A stretch of DNA of 64,000 bases, from assembly GCF_025118155.1 (NCBI RefSeq), contig NW_026251394.1:806001-870000 (forward strand), read 5' to 3'. Source of the stretch: Cokeromyces recurvatus (taxonomy: Eukaryota > Mucoromycota > Mucoromycetes > Mucorales > Mucoraceae). Position numbers and translations under genes: made by a program. Shown here one piece after another: positions 11,707 through 22,747 of this stretch. Every line of letters starts with the position of its first letter. Position 1 is the stretch's first letter. Below the pieces are notes generated by a model, which was given only the letters and a program-made list of their open reading frames with translations, was not told the DNA's origin and searched no databases.

Positions 11707-14202
11707 TTTTTTTCTTCTTTAAATAAAGGAAAGAGGAAGAAGGGAAAAAAAATTAAAAAAAGGAAATATATTAAAAAAAGGTTTTTTATGAGACAATTTT
11801 TTTTTTTGTGTCTCATATTTTCCTCATTGTTCTTGTTCTCGCTTTTTTTTTTATATATTCGTTGAAAAAAGAAAATAAATGTTATTAAACGCGCTGTTAT
11901 TGTTTTTTTATTACATAGAATGAAATGATTATGTCTATGCTTTATTATGAAGAGTGTATTTAGCTATGTCTGCTAGAATTAAAATCCTTAAGATTATGTA
12001 AGATTTCATTTTTCTAATTGTAAAAAAAAAAAAATGTTTTTTTTACTATAAATCAGGTTTTTTACTGGATGATTTAAATCTCAGCTTAATACTGTTTTTG
12101 GAAAAAAGGAAACTTAAATACACGAAGAGATTAAATTTTTTCAAGATCAAATAGGGTTTATGTTAAAATATCTTACCTATAACTATCTTTCTGTTTCAAA
12201 AAAAAAATTGTTTAAAATACAGTGATGAGGAGGGATTATTGCTTGATGGGGGGAATTTTTTTCTCTTGTTTTCTGACCAATATTGGAAGTTTGTTAGCAC
12301 CACTACCTTTCCATGTTGAAATAGATCTGGTCCCTCTATTCTCGACTGTATTTATATCTCACTGTTACAGTGTGTAACATTTTTTTTTTTTTTTGCATAA
12401 TACCAGCATACTCTAGCCCCGAGTATATGATGATACGAGTATCAAGGCTTCAAATTAGTAATTATTGCAAATCTTTGAGACCTTGAACTCACCAATGGTA
12501 ACTATAATTATAGGGCCTATTACCGCTTCTCGTCTTTTCAGAGACCTCCACAAAATGTCCCTCACTCCATATAAGCATTAAGCCTATATCAAATATTTCA
12601 TTCCAAAAAAAAAGTCGTGTATTTGTACAAATTAGGAAATATGAAAGATTATTATTAATAGAATGTTTTATAGCTTACAGAAAATAATTTCCATTGCAAA
12701 TAAAAGTATTAAAATGACCCTCATTATCATTTTTTTTTTATGTATCAAAGCATAGTATCTTTTATTTGTGAATCTGACTACTGCAATATTTTTTTTGACA
12801 CATATAAAAAGTACGAGGGAGAAGTTATTGTTCATAATTATTATGTCAACTGCCTTTACCCATTTTTATTGAATTTGAAGATACTCTTTTAACTATGAAT
12901 CTGTTCTCATATACAGTATGTTTCTTTTCATTCTACTGCTTTCATTCAATATCACTCATTCTATACAACTTGCTACATTAAATATAAATAACTAGGTCTC
13001 TTATTGAATAATTATAAATATGGCAGCTTTGTAGTACAAGATTTATGGTATCCAATTCATTGATACACAATATAGACTTCCTTCTAAGCTTTAACAGACA
13101 CTTTCTTCACCTTTGAAAATACCCATATACAAAATTGAAGAGGGCATTGTATGGGAATGATGCTTTATAACAAGGCTTAGCAATTTAATTCCAGATATAT
13201 TCAAGGAACTAAGAAGAGTCAATTACATGTTGCATTATCTTACTTTAGCAGAATAATTAAATATATTCACTTTCCATGCAACTTGGCAGCCATTATCTCA
13301 TCCAAAACCACAAAAAGACCATATATTTATGAATTCGAGATACAACACAATTAGCTCAATATACGTATCACTATAACTGCTACTGAAATATAAAAGTTCG
13401 ATATATCGACAATGATAATGATTTCTTTAAACTAGTTATCTCAGTTTTCCTTCAAAAATCTTAAAGTTAACTAGTATCTAGAACAGAAAGTGTTTTTAGT
13501 GCAATAATAGCCGTCTAGTCTTGCTGCTTTTATTTTTATTTTTATTTATTTATTTATTTTTTTTTTTTGTCCATATCAAATCCTTTCTCTTTCTCACTTT
13601 AATTAAATTGTCGGATTGCAATCAGCTTGCTTCAAACACAGTATATCACCCTAAATAAAAATATATACATACAAACTGTTCTATTATTAAACCATTTAAG
13701 ATGAGGATACAATTCAAATTTACAAAGCTGATCTCAATTTCATCATTTGGCAATATGTTATTTGTTTTAATAACCTAATAATACATATCTCTAATTATTA
13801 ATATGGCCTATATAATCTCTCTCCTTCTCTCGAATGATCCTGAAAGAAATTTATAATCAAAAGCAGTCAATTTTAAGCCCCCCCTCTCTCTCTGTATATG
13901 TGTGTGTGTGTGTGTGTGTGTTTTCAATTCAATGCCTAAACTGATATAAAATATTTAGTTAAAGAAACAAACAAAAAAAATATATATATATAGACATATG
14001 TCCTTGAAAAAACCTTCTGAAGAAACTATTGATAATGCAATTGTGTTTGTAGTTTATCTGAGTTTAGACTATAATGCAAAGTTTTTATCTGTTATTCTCA
14101 ACTACTATCAATTACTATATAAAGCTTGTGCGGGGTACTCATTTGTATGTATAATACAGTTTATTTTACTGCTGCCTCGGTTTAAATCGGCTGTATTTCT
14201 GG

Positions 14203-14237
<35 letters not shown>

Positions 14238-14690
14238 ACAGACATGCTTTAAACTATAGTTTGTCATCATTGTTTTGGAGTTATTAGAAGACTGAAGATG
14301 GGTATTAATAAATAATCAATAAAATGTTCATAATAAACCAAAGATATTATATAATCTTCCCGAACCATGCTTTATTATCCTGATACAACGAGTTCAAAAA
14401 AAAAATCTATCGTCTTTATATAAAAAGGACAATAAATTTTATTTTGTGTTTGTGTGAATTTTAATACAGTCGTATGAAAGCATGTGTTACGATTAGTATT
14501 GAAATAATTTTAGTATCATCCATGTCATCATCTTGTTCTCCATATCAGTCTTACATACAATATCATTCTCCTTTTATTTATATATTTGCCGTCAAAGGAG
14601 TCGACTCAACTTTATCATGTTTAAAGCCTCGTCTTTATTATTATTGATAAGGTTCACCAAGGACGACGACTAATACCAATGATTAATAAA

Positions 14691-14741
<51 letters not shown>

Positions 14742-14938
14742 TACACATACATATTTTATACAGTAAATATTTAAGCGGCGGAATTTTAGATAATCATTTT
14801 CTCTCATCAAAAAAGAAGCATCTATTAAAATAAACTATAAAAAGAGGTTAATCTTCCACCTTTTTTCTTTTTTTCCTTTTTTTTTTTTTTCCTTTCTTTC
14901 TTTCTTTCTTTTCTCTTTATTTTTTGTTAAATTGTACT
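11707..14938. other. Long intergenic region, no gene seen
   Basis: This 3.2 kb stretch separates the 5' ends of exportin-7 (-) and the carrier gene (+). I see no open frame with coding character, no tRNA boxes and no coding transposon. It holds T and A homopolymers, a (TG)11 microsatellite at 13899-13920, A31 at 14204-14234 and A36 at 14704-14739. An 84-codon frame at 13998-14252 ends in a poly-lysine from the A run and is rejected. An ACGCGC hexamer at about 11888-11893 lies 180 nt upstream of exportin-7. Confidence 0.6.
13899..13920. repeat. (TG)11 microsatellite
   Basis: Eleven perfect TG dinucleotides, preceded by a CT-rich tract. Confidence 0.9.
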
Positions 14939-16323
14939 ATGGCTGAAGCTGCACAAAAACGTAAATAGACTAAATGATAATAAAGTCAATAACATATTTA
15001 ATCCCTTTTTTTTTTTTTGATTGTTGTAGCGCTTCCTTTTGGTTTTCAATTTCTAGCTGGCGCTATTGCTGGCGTATCAGAAATCTTGGTGATGTATCCT
15101 TTAGATGGTAATATAATATGTATACAAGATGAATGATTATAAAATAACCATGTATTGAAACTTGATAATAGTTGTAAAGACAAGAGCTCAAATTAGTACA
15201 GGTTCAAATACTGGTATTGTTTCTACACTAAAAACAATGGTTAAAACCGAAGGGTAACATTACCCCACTTTTTTTTTTTTTTGTGACTCATAATTAATCT
15301 CTTTATTATTATTGAAAGTCCTCGTTCACTTTATCGTGGTATATTACCGCCTATTATGGTCGAAGCACCAAAACGTGCTACCAAATTTGCAGCTAATGAA
15401 CAATATACAGCTCTTTATAAGAAAATGTTTGGTTTTGAAAAAGTGACACAATCCTTGTCTATCTTAACTGGTGTCAGTGCAGGTATGACGGAAGCTTGTT
15501 TGATTGTTCCGTTTGAATTGATTAAGATTAGAATGCAAGACAAGGCCAACGTAAAAAAAAAAAAAAAAATAGATAGATAGATAGATTGAAAGACAAAAGG
15601 TGAACTCATTATTATTATTATTTAGATTGGTAAATATAATGGTACTGCTGATACTTTTAGAAAGATCATTGCTGCTGAAGGTCCTTTAGCATTATTTAAT
15701 GGTTTAGAAGCAACCATGTGGCGTCATGCCGTCTGGAACGGTGCTTATTTTGGTTTGATTTTCACAGTGAAAGATGCTTTACCAAAATCAAAGGTAAAAG
15801 AAAAAAAAAGGGATTAGATAATGGAGGAAATTGATTAAAGAAAGGAAAACAAAGAAAAAAAAAAGAGTTGATAAGTTAATGGATAATATTTTGTTAGGAT
15901 CCTAATCAACAACGTATGACTAATTTTGCTGCTGGTACTGTTGGTGGTATTGTAGCTACTGCTATTAATACACCTTTCGATGTTGTAAAGACACGTATTC
16001 AAAGTTACAATGGAGTTGGCGTTAAAAAATATAATTGGACTTTACCTGCTTTAGCTACTGTTGCTAAAGAAGAAGGGTAAGATAGGTCAAGACTTTAAAT
16101 AATAACTATTTATTCATTTCTTTCTTTCTTTAGAGTCGCATCATTGTATAGAGGTTTCTTGCCTAAAGTTCTTAGGTTGGGTCCTGGGTAAATATAAATA
16201 TAATTTTATACATATTAAATTTATCACTAAACTCTTTTTTTTTTTTTTCGTAGCGGCGGTATTCTTTTGGTTGTATTCGAAACAGTTTCTAGTTTTATTA
16301 GAAAAAATATTTTAAAGGATTAA
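14939..16323 (+). CDS. Mitochondrial 2-oxodicarboxylate carrier (Odc1/Odc2-like)
   Basis: A protein of about 300 residues in seven exons; the first is only 22 nt (14939-14960). Three mitochondrial-carrier repeats are visible through their PX[DE]XX[KR] signatures: MYPLDVVKTRAQ, IVPFELIKIRMQD and NTPFDVVKTRIQS. The RMQD of repeat two and the start PLPFGFQFLAGAIAGVSE resemble the 2-oxoadipate/2-oxoglutarate (ODC) carriers, which exchange C5-C7 oxodicarboxylates across the inner membrane for lysine metabolism. The joint CAAAAAC to CGCTTCC (first intron from 14961) gives AQKPLPF. Each repeat has the following EG-x-LYRG-type motif (EGPRSLYRGILPP, EGPLALFNGLEA, EGVASLYRGFLPK). A related carrier subfamily is the main alternative. 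It converges on the kinase gene with 182 nt between stops. Confidence 0.88.
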
Positions 16324-16505
16324 TATAATAGACAAAGAGCTTTTTTTTTTTTTTTGAAACAAAATAAAAATAAAAATAGGTTGTATTTATTAGAATAGTT
16401 AGTAGTAGTAGTAGTAATAATAATAATAATAAAGAAAAGAGAAGAAAAAAAAAAGAGAGAGAAGGAAAGGGGAATAATTCTATGTGAATAAGGATCTATT
16501 AATTA

Positions 16506-18131
16506 TTATGTAATTCGCTTTTGTAATGAAAAGTTAAAGAAGCCTCTAAACTTTCCAAAGAGATATTTTGAACGAAATTGTTTCTTGCTACTGCTATCGG
16601 AGTGATTTAGTTTATCCTTACTTATATTCTCTATAATCGGTTCTGCTGATATTCTCTCATTCTTCTTTGAAATGGAGATTGGCTTAATTTGTGATTTTTT
16701 CCTAAATACTCGCATGAAGAGTTCCGAGGGTCTCCTTTTACTATGCATCATGATTTCGTTATCATCTTCCTTTGTTGTAACCTGAAACTTAGTTTCGATA
16801 AGAGATGTAGTAGAGAGAATATCGATTTTCTTTCGAGTCAGTCGACTCGCTAAGGCTATATGGGATGAAATAGGGAAACAACGTAAAGAATAGTGTTTGA
16901 AAAAATTAGTGGTACGCTGTGAGGAAAGGGAAGAAGAAGAAGAGGAGGCTAACCAAGGATGATTTAAACAGTCTTCAGCTGAATACCGTTGCTTAGCATC
17001 CCTGCAGAGTAAACGACTGATGAGATCGATAGCATCTTTATTCACGGAAGATGGTACTGTATAGATTCCTGAACTAATACGATGAAAGAGAGCAGGCATA
17101 TCACCTCCCTGAAAGGGCAAAGACCCTGTTAACATGGCGTATAAAATGACACCACAGCTCCATAAATCTACAGGTGGCCCATAGTAAGGTGTAGCAGTTA
17201 CCATTTCTGGTGCAGCATAAAAGGGACTTCCACAATATGTATTTAATACTTCGTGTTGTCTCTTGACAATATTACCGAAACCAAAGTCGCAAATACGAAG
17301 GCGTTGTGATTTATCAATCATGACTAACAAATGAAAAAAAAAAAATTATTAGTTCATGTATATTTGTTTAAAGAGTGAATTACTTGCTATTCTCTGGTTT
17401 CAAATCTCTATGAATAATATTATTCTAAATAGGGATACATGTATACATATAAATATTTGTATACACACACACATATATATATATATACATACATAAAGAG
17501 GGTTATGATATAGGGTATATTTATATGAAAGATATTCTTACTTTATGTATATAGTCAACAGCTTGTATCAGCTGTCGAAACCATCTACGAGAAGTTGAAG
17601 GTGATAATCCTTTTGCCTGTCGAATATGATCAAATAATTCACCTCCTTCAATGTAATCCATGACAATATAAATATAATCATTTTCTATCATAACATCATA
17701 TACTTGAACAATATTAGGATGATTTAGATCTGAAGCAAATGATTTACAAATTTCTAGTTCTCTTTCAATATGTTGGTTCTGTTCGATTGATTTAAATGCT
17801 TTTCTATCAATCACTTTGGCTGCATACTACACATTTGGTGTGTGTGTGTGTGTTAAAAAAGGGGCATTGGGATGGATTAAACAATATATATTATTTACCT
17901 TTTCTTTAGTTTCATTATTTTCTACTAGATATACTTTACCAAAATTGCCGCGACCTAACGTTTCTAACTTGTTATATTTTTCATTAAATGTAATTGTATT
18001 TCTTGGTTTGACCTATTCCCAATTAGAAATGTTTAGTTGTATTTATTATTATTATATATTAAAAAAAAAAAAAAGGAACCTATATTTACTTCGTTGAATC
18101 GATCCATTGAAGAAGAAAAAGTATCGTCCAT
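16506..18131 (-). CDS. Ser/Thr protein kinase, CAMK/AMPK-related group
   Basis: About 430 residues in five exons, starting at the ATG at 18131-18129 with a 45-nt first exon. Kinase motifs in order: glycine loop LGRGNFGKVY, the ATP lysine in YAAKV, catalytic loop HRDLKPEN, DFG (CDFGFGN), activation segment GSPFYAAPEM and GPPVDLWSCGVILYAMLTG, and a C-lobe ending LNHPWL. The domain order and the CGSPFYAAPE segment place it in the CAMK group near SNF1/KIN1/NIM1-type kinases. The C-terminal 140 residues are basic and Ser-rich, with no recognised domain. The substrate is unknown. The frame between KPEN and IDKSQRL only works with a GC-AG intron, which gives KPENIMID. A (GT)n tract lies in the intron near 17835. 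Confidence 0.88.
17324..17387 (-). other. GC-AG intron in the kinase gene
   Basis: On the minus strand the exon ends GAG AAT A and the intron opens GCAAGT at 17387. It closes TTAG at 17324, after which TC ATG ATT GAT continues. The nearby GT donor (AGCAA|GTAATT) would put the acceptor exon out of frame and hit TGA. The GC site restores the canonical kinase sequence KPENIMID and has the strong donor consensus A|GCAAGT typical of GC-AG introns. Intron length is 64 nt. Confidence 0.8.
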
Positions 18132-18383
18132 TGTAAAGAATTATTTACGAATAAAAGAAAAAAAAGGGAAATATCTATAGATTATATAAAGAAAAAAAGG
18201 AAAGAAGAAGAAGAAAAAAAAAAAGATAAAGAGAAGCTTTCAAAATATATGCTTTGAATATTGTTTTGGACAGCATCAAAATTTATTTTTTTTCAAGAAT
18301 GGTACGATTTAAAAATCTTTCCATATTTGTTTAACTATTTGAACTTTATTCAAACTTAGATCAAAGACTGTCTTTTTTATTAT

Positions 18384-18444
<61 letters not shown>

Positions 18445-18517
18445 ATGAATTTAGTCTTCTGTTAGGTTTAGCTTGTTCTTTTTTTTTCTTTTTTCTTTTT
18501 CTTCTTCATTAATATAG
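18132..18517. promoter_or_regulatory. Divergent promoter region with A48 tract
   Basis: This 386-nt gap between the kinase (-) and the next gene (+) contains the longest homopolymer of the window, A48 at 18391-18438, next to a T-rich stretch. No specific factor site stands out. Confidence 0.45.
18391..18438. repeat. A48 homopolymer
   Basis: An uninterrupted 48-nt A run, preceded by T8, in the divergent promoter 80 nt upstream of the plus-strand start codon. Confidence 0.9.
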
Positions 18518-18838
18518 ATGCCAGCAGTAAAAAAAAGAAGATTACAATTCACAAATCAAGCCGGATTAATACAGCCTATATTTTCAACTAGAAATACGGC
18601 AAATAACACTGATTCATATGATTCTGGTTATTTCCCCTTACAAAGGACTTTATTTCCAATTGGAACACCCAGTAATTCGTAAAATAATTTTCATTCATGT
18701 TAAATAAAAGTAATCTCTTACACTTATATATGTAAAGCAAACAATCAAGGGCAATATATTCTGATTTAGCTGAAGAACGTCAATTCTTAATACATTTAAA
18801 ACAATTATGGAATAAGAAACTTCAAGATCTAAAGGTTT

Positions 18839-18870
<32 letters not shown>

Positions 18871-19282
18871 CACATATATATGTATTGAAATCTCTTATAC
18901 TAGCTTTTTTTTTTTGTTTTAGGAAGATGAAAAGTTTTTATATAAAATGAAAGACATGACAAAAGAAGAATTAGAAGGTATTGGGCCTTTATTTCCTCCT
19001 TCCATTATGGAAATTATGAATGGAAGGGAAGACACGACTGCAGTTACAACAGATACAAATACAACTACAGTATCAAGTGATAATACAGCCCTTTTACCCC
19101 CTCAACCTATTACGTTTGATAGTACTGAGATTATAAATAATGAAGCTGAAATGCTGTCTACATTAGATAATCTGCAACGTTTAATTCAAGAAAATAGAAA
19201 AGAAGAATCTTTGAATGATGAAGAGGATGAAGCAAGAAAAGCATTGAATATTTTATTACAAGAATTAGGTGATACTTTATAA
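18518..19282 (+). CDS. Small acidic protein with basic N-terminus, unknown function
   Basis: Three exons give about 207 residues. The first intron (donor after CCCAGTAATTC, acceptor AAAG) joins PSNSKQSRAIYSDL; the second follows KKLQDLK and contains an (AT)n tract. The N-terminus MPAVKKRRLQF is a plausible nuclear localisation signal. The middle segment YSDLAEERQFLIHLKQLWNK and the last 40 residues (LSTLDNLQRLIQENRKEESL onward) look helical, possibly coiled coil. A Thr/Ser-rich linker separates them. I do not recognise the family. Splicing, codon use and the helical pattern support a real gene. Its last 6 nt (TTATAA) overlap the end of the convergent peptidase gene. Confidence 0.7.
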
Positions 19283-20023
19283 TTCATTCTCAAGAGGATA
19301 AAGAGGACGAATATCAACAGGAATACCAGCATGATCAATACGAGCTAAAGCTTCTTTTGTATCTTTATCAAGTACACCATATTTCTCTACAAATGTATCT
19401 ACTGCCTTTTTATCTCCATCTCCTTGAAGAACTAAAATATCATGTGTTAAATCAGATACTGCAGATCGAATCTTGTCAAAGTTAACACTAAACATTTTCG
19501 TCTTTTCATCATATTTAAATCCTCCTTTGTTTAATAAATAATTTAATTGAATAGCTTGTCCTAATCCATGTGCTTCTTGAATACCAAAGCGAATAGAACG
19601 GAATGCTGAAGCCAAGAAGGTAACCCAAAATTCGTTTTGAGTTACATTATCAATTGTACCATGATCTACCATTAAATCAGCAGCAAATAAAGCAGCAATA
19701 TCTGCCTTGGCTTCTTCAAGAGCTGAATGGTATTCTTGAAGTTTAGAACGAACTGTATCTCCACTTAATGTATGATGAGGTCCATTACTATGACATACTT
19801 CATGGAGTAAAACATGAGTTGTAAATGCATCCTTGGTCAGATAGATCAATTGTTCCTTTTCTAATACTTGTTCTGCAATAGGTTTCAATACCTTTTCAAA
19901 TTTACCCTCTTGTACATTTTTAATTAAGACCAATTTAGAACCACCTTTCTTAATAGCCTCTTCATCATTAGGAAGATTATAAGCAGCCGTCATAGGAACC
20001 TATCATTATTATTATTATTTTCC

Positions 20024-20055
<32 letters not shown>

Positions 20056-21046
20056 AATGAGTAATCGATCCATCCATCTATTTATAATATAGACCTACAG
20101 CGACATCACCAGCAGCATAGAGTTGATTCACAACAACAATAGGAGCAGCAACTAACTTATCATTACGATATTTTTCAGGGATAGGCAAACGATCTTCAAC
20201 AAACTGAAGATCAGAAAACTTTTCAAGTAATTTAGAAGATTGTTCATCACGAACATGAATATAAAATTCATATGCACTCTTAAAGGTAAAGATACCATCT
20301 GTATACTGTTCATAAGGACCCATCGTGACTTCTAACTTGTTGAATTTACCAAGACGAAGCCAATCTAATTCAGAGTCAAGATAGTTGTTTGATTCAAAGG
20401 CATCTGCACGCGAAGCTAAAAAGTCCTCAATACGTGTACCTTCTTTGTCATGAGAAAAAGTGGTTTCCTTTTTTAACTCCTCAACTGCTTCACGAATATG
20501 AACAGCAGCAGGCTGTAAGAGATCAGCATAAGCCTTTGAATAAGGAACAGACTCCAACTCGCCTTTAGAATTTCTTATAATGATTGTATAGTAGCTTTTC
20601 GCCTCCCTTTGTTTTTCGGGAGATAAGGTAGTTATCCATTTTTCAAACTCCTCCTTTGTCATGTCCTCTGGATAAAAATTACCACCTTCTGGACGCTTCG
20701 GGATATTCTCTAAAAAGGGAACATTATCATCTTCACGAGCCTACAATACCAAAGTTATAAATAAGACATGTTTGTGTATGTATGTATAGAGATGTGTTAC
20801 CCAAGGACCCTTATACATTTCAAATAAAGTGCATTGTTCTTTATTTCCAGTTTGATATAGAGTTTTACGAAGTTGTTCATTACCTTTCCAAGCTTGTCTC
20901 ATGTAAAGTTGATTGAAATAATCTCCTGCCTTTACAAGTCTTTTTAAAGCAGCATGTTCATGTGTACTCAAATGAGACAAGTCAGCAGTACATTCAAACA
21001 ATGCAAATCGTCCAATACGTTCAGCAAGTGTACGGTTAATAGACAT
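19277..21046 (-). CDS. M49 (dipeptidyl-peptidase III)-like zinc metallopeptidase
   Basis: Three exons and about 540 residues, starting at the ATG at 21046-21044. The zinc site reads LLHEVCHSNGPH (HExxH), followed about 30 residues later by LEEAKADIAALF, which supplies the third zinc ligand (EExxAD). This arrangement belongs to the M49 superfamily, specifically the branch that carries HExxH instead of the hexapeptide HExxGH of classical DPP III and that in plants is fused to a Nudix domain. No Nudix box is present here. The N-terminal part has FECTADLSHLSTHEHAALKR, a family-like helical region. The intron at DVA|VPM uses a GTAGGT donor and contains about A30. Substrate unknown; predicted cytosolic. 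Confidence 0.82.
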
Positions 21047-21297
21047 ACTTTAGTTTTTTTTTTTTTTTTTTTTAAGAAAAATAAAAAAGAAAAAGAAAAA
21101 GAAAAAGAGAGAGAGAGTGAGTGAGTGAGTGAGTGAAAATGATATTATTATCCTTCAACAGATTATTTTAATATAAGCCAATCAAAAATTATAATGATGA
21201 TATGCTGCTTCAATTATAAATATATACATATTCTATAAAAGTAAATTTTTAACAAAAAAAGGGTCATTAGGTTTTTTTTTTTTCTAAAAAAAAAATT

Positions 21298-21461
21298 ATG
21301 TCAAAATTTCATACAATCAATAAATTTTCTACCAGAGGAAAGACAGTTTTATATGGTTGGGGGCAAAGCCTTGCTTTACCGTTAGCCAGAGGTCATCTGG
21401 ACCGTGTTTTTAAAGAGCCTGTTTGTCTAAAGAATGAGCAAGACTTTGCTTTACCCGTAAG

Positions 21462-21492
<31 letters not shown>

Positions 21493-22747
21493 CTTTCACA
21501 AATAATCAATCATAATATAAATTTGCAAGATGACATGTATGATATTAGAAGGAACAAGAAATTATCAACATTGCAACTGGTTGGGGACATTCATTACTTG
21601 GTACAAAGGATCATCAGGTATATGCATTTGGATTAAATCAAAGCGGTCAGTTAGGAACTAGTCAATCTGGGGGACTTGTCATGAGCCATCAGCCAATAAA
21701 ATTTCTTGCATGCGGACGTGAACATTCGCACATTGTAACAAAAAATGAAAATGGTAAAAATGAAAATATATATGTGTATATATGTGCATATAAATCTATA
21801 TTTGAGCTTAGGCACGACACATCTTTATTCATTTGGTAATAATATGTATGGTCAGCTAGGCTTAGGACAAAACAAAAATACAAACCCCGGTAAAATGATG
21901 TTGGAACGTGAGCCAAAAGTAGTACAACAGCAAATATCTGGTATGAATATAAAGCATATTGTATGTGGATTAGATCATACTATTTTAGCTACAGAGGAGG
22001 AGAATGATGATGATTCTTTATGGGGTATGGGTTGGAGTGCAGACGGTCAATTAGGGCAAGGTAAAGAGGATAAAGATAGACCCTCCAAGTTACCTTTATC
22101 ATCAGGTCAAATTAAGAAATTAGCCAGTTCAACTGACTTTACTTTGGCATTAAATCATGATGGAAGAATATGGGTTTGGGGTAATTCGGAATATGGACAA
22201 GGTGTTCAAGGGAAAATTATAGATAGAGTAAATATTTAAAATAAAATAAAATAAATACATGTATCTAACTTTGATCTATATATTTTAGATCTTGGAACCT
22301 TTAGAGGTTAAAGTAAAGAATGTTGTAGATATTGCAGCAGGTGGACCTTTTTCGGTTTTATTAACAAATGATGGAACAGTACATACGTGTGGATATGGCG
22401 CTTTAGGTTTAGGAAAAGAAAAGATTCAGACTTTAGAACTGACCAAAATAGAATGTTTAAAAGATATTAAAAAAGTATTCGCTACAACAGATTATGCCGC
22501 TGCAATTACAGGTAAATAGATGTGCATATACATATTTATATATGTATACTAAATAAAAGTATTTGATTGTAATCATTATTACTTAGAATCGGGTGAACTT
22601 TATACTTGGGGATTAAATGGACCGAGTGGTCGATTAGGGCTAGGACATTGCCAACACTCATTTGAGCCTAAACGTGTTAATTTGACTCAACCTGTCTTGG
22701 ATGTTTATCTTGGTACAAATCATGCTTTGGCTGTTTGTGCAGAATAA
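21298..22747 (+). CDS. RCC1-repeat beta-propeller protein (RCC1L-like?)
   Basis: Six exons give about 430 residues with repeated RCC1 blades: GWGHSLLGTKDHQVYAFGLN, SGQLGTSQ, YSFGNNMYGQLGLGQNKNT, WGMGWSADGQLGQGKEDKDR, WVWGNSEYGQGVQG, GGPFSVLLTNDGTVHTCGYG and YTWGLNGPSGRLGLGHCQHS. There is no added catalytic domain. The short N-terminus (MSKFHTINKFSTRGKTVLYG) is basic, which would suit a mitochondrial RCC1L/WBSCR16-type protein, but classical nuclear RCC1 has seven blades and this could also be another RCC1-family member. Intron 1 contains a T29 tract. The start lies 251 nt from the divergent peptidase gene; that gap holds a (GAGT)n microsatellite near 21112-21134. Confidence 0.82.

Noticed and set aside
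13998..14252. 84-codon frame ending in poly-lysine
   Set aside because: The tail is a translation of the A31 homopolymer and the rest has no recognisable domain; composition matches non-coding AT-rich DNA.
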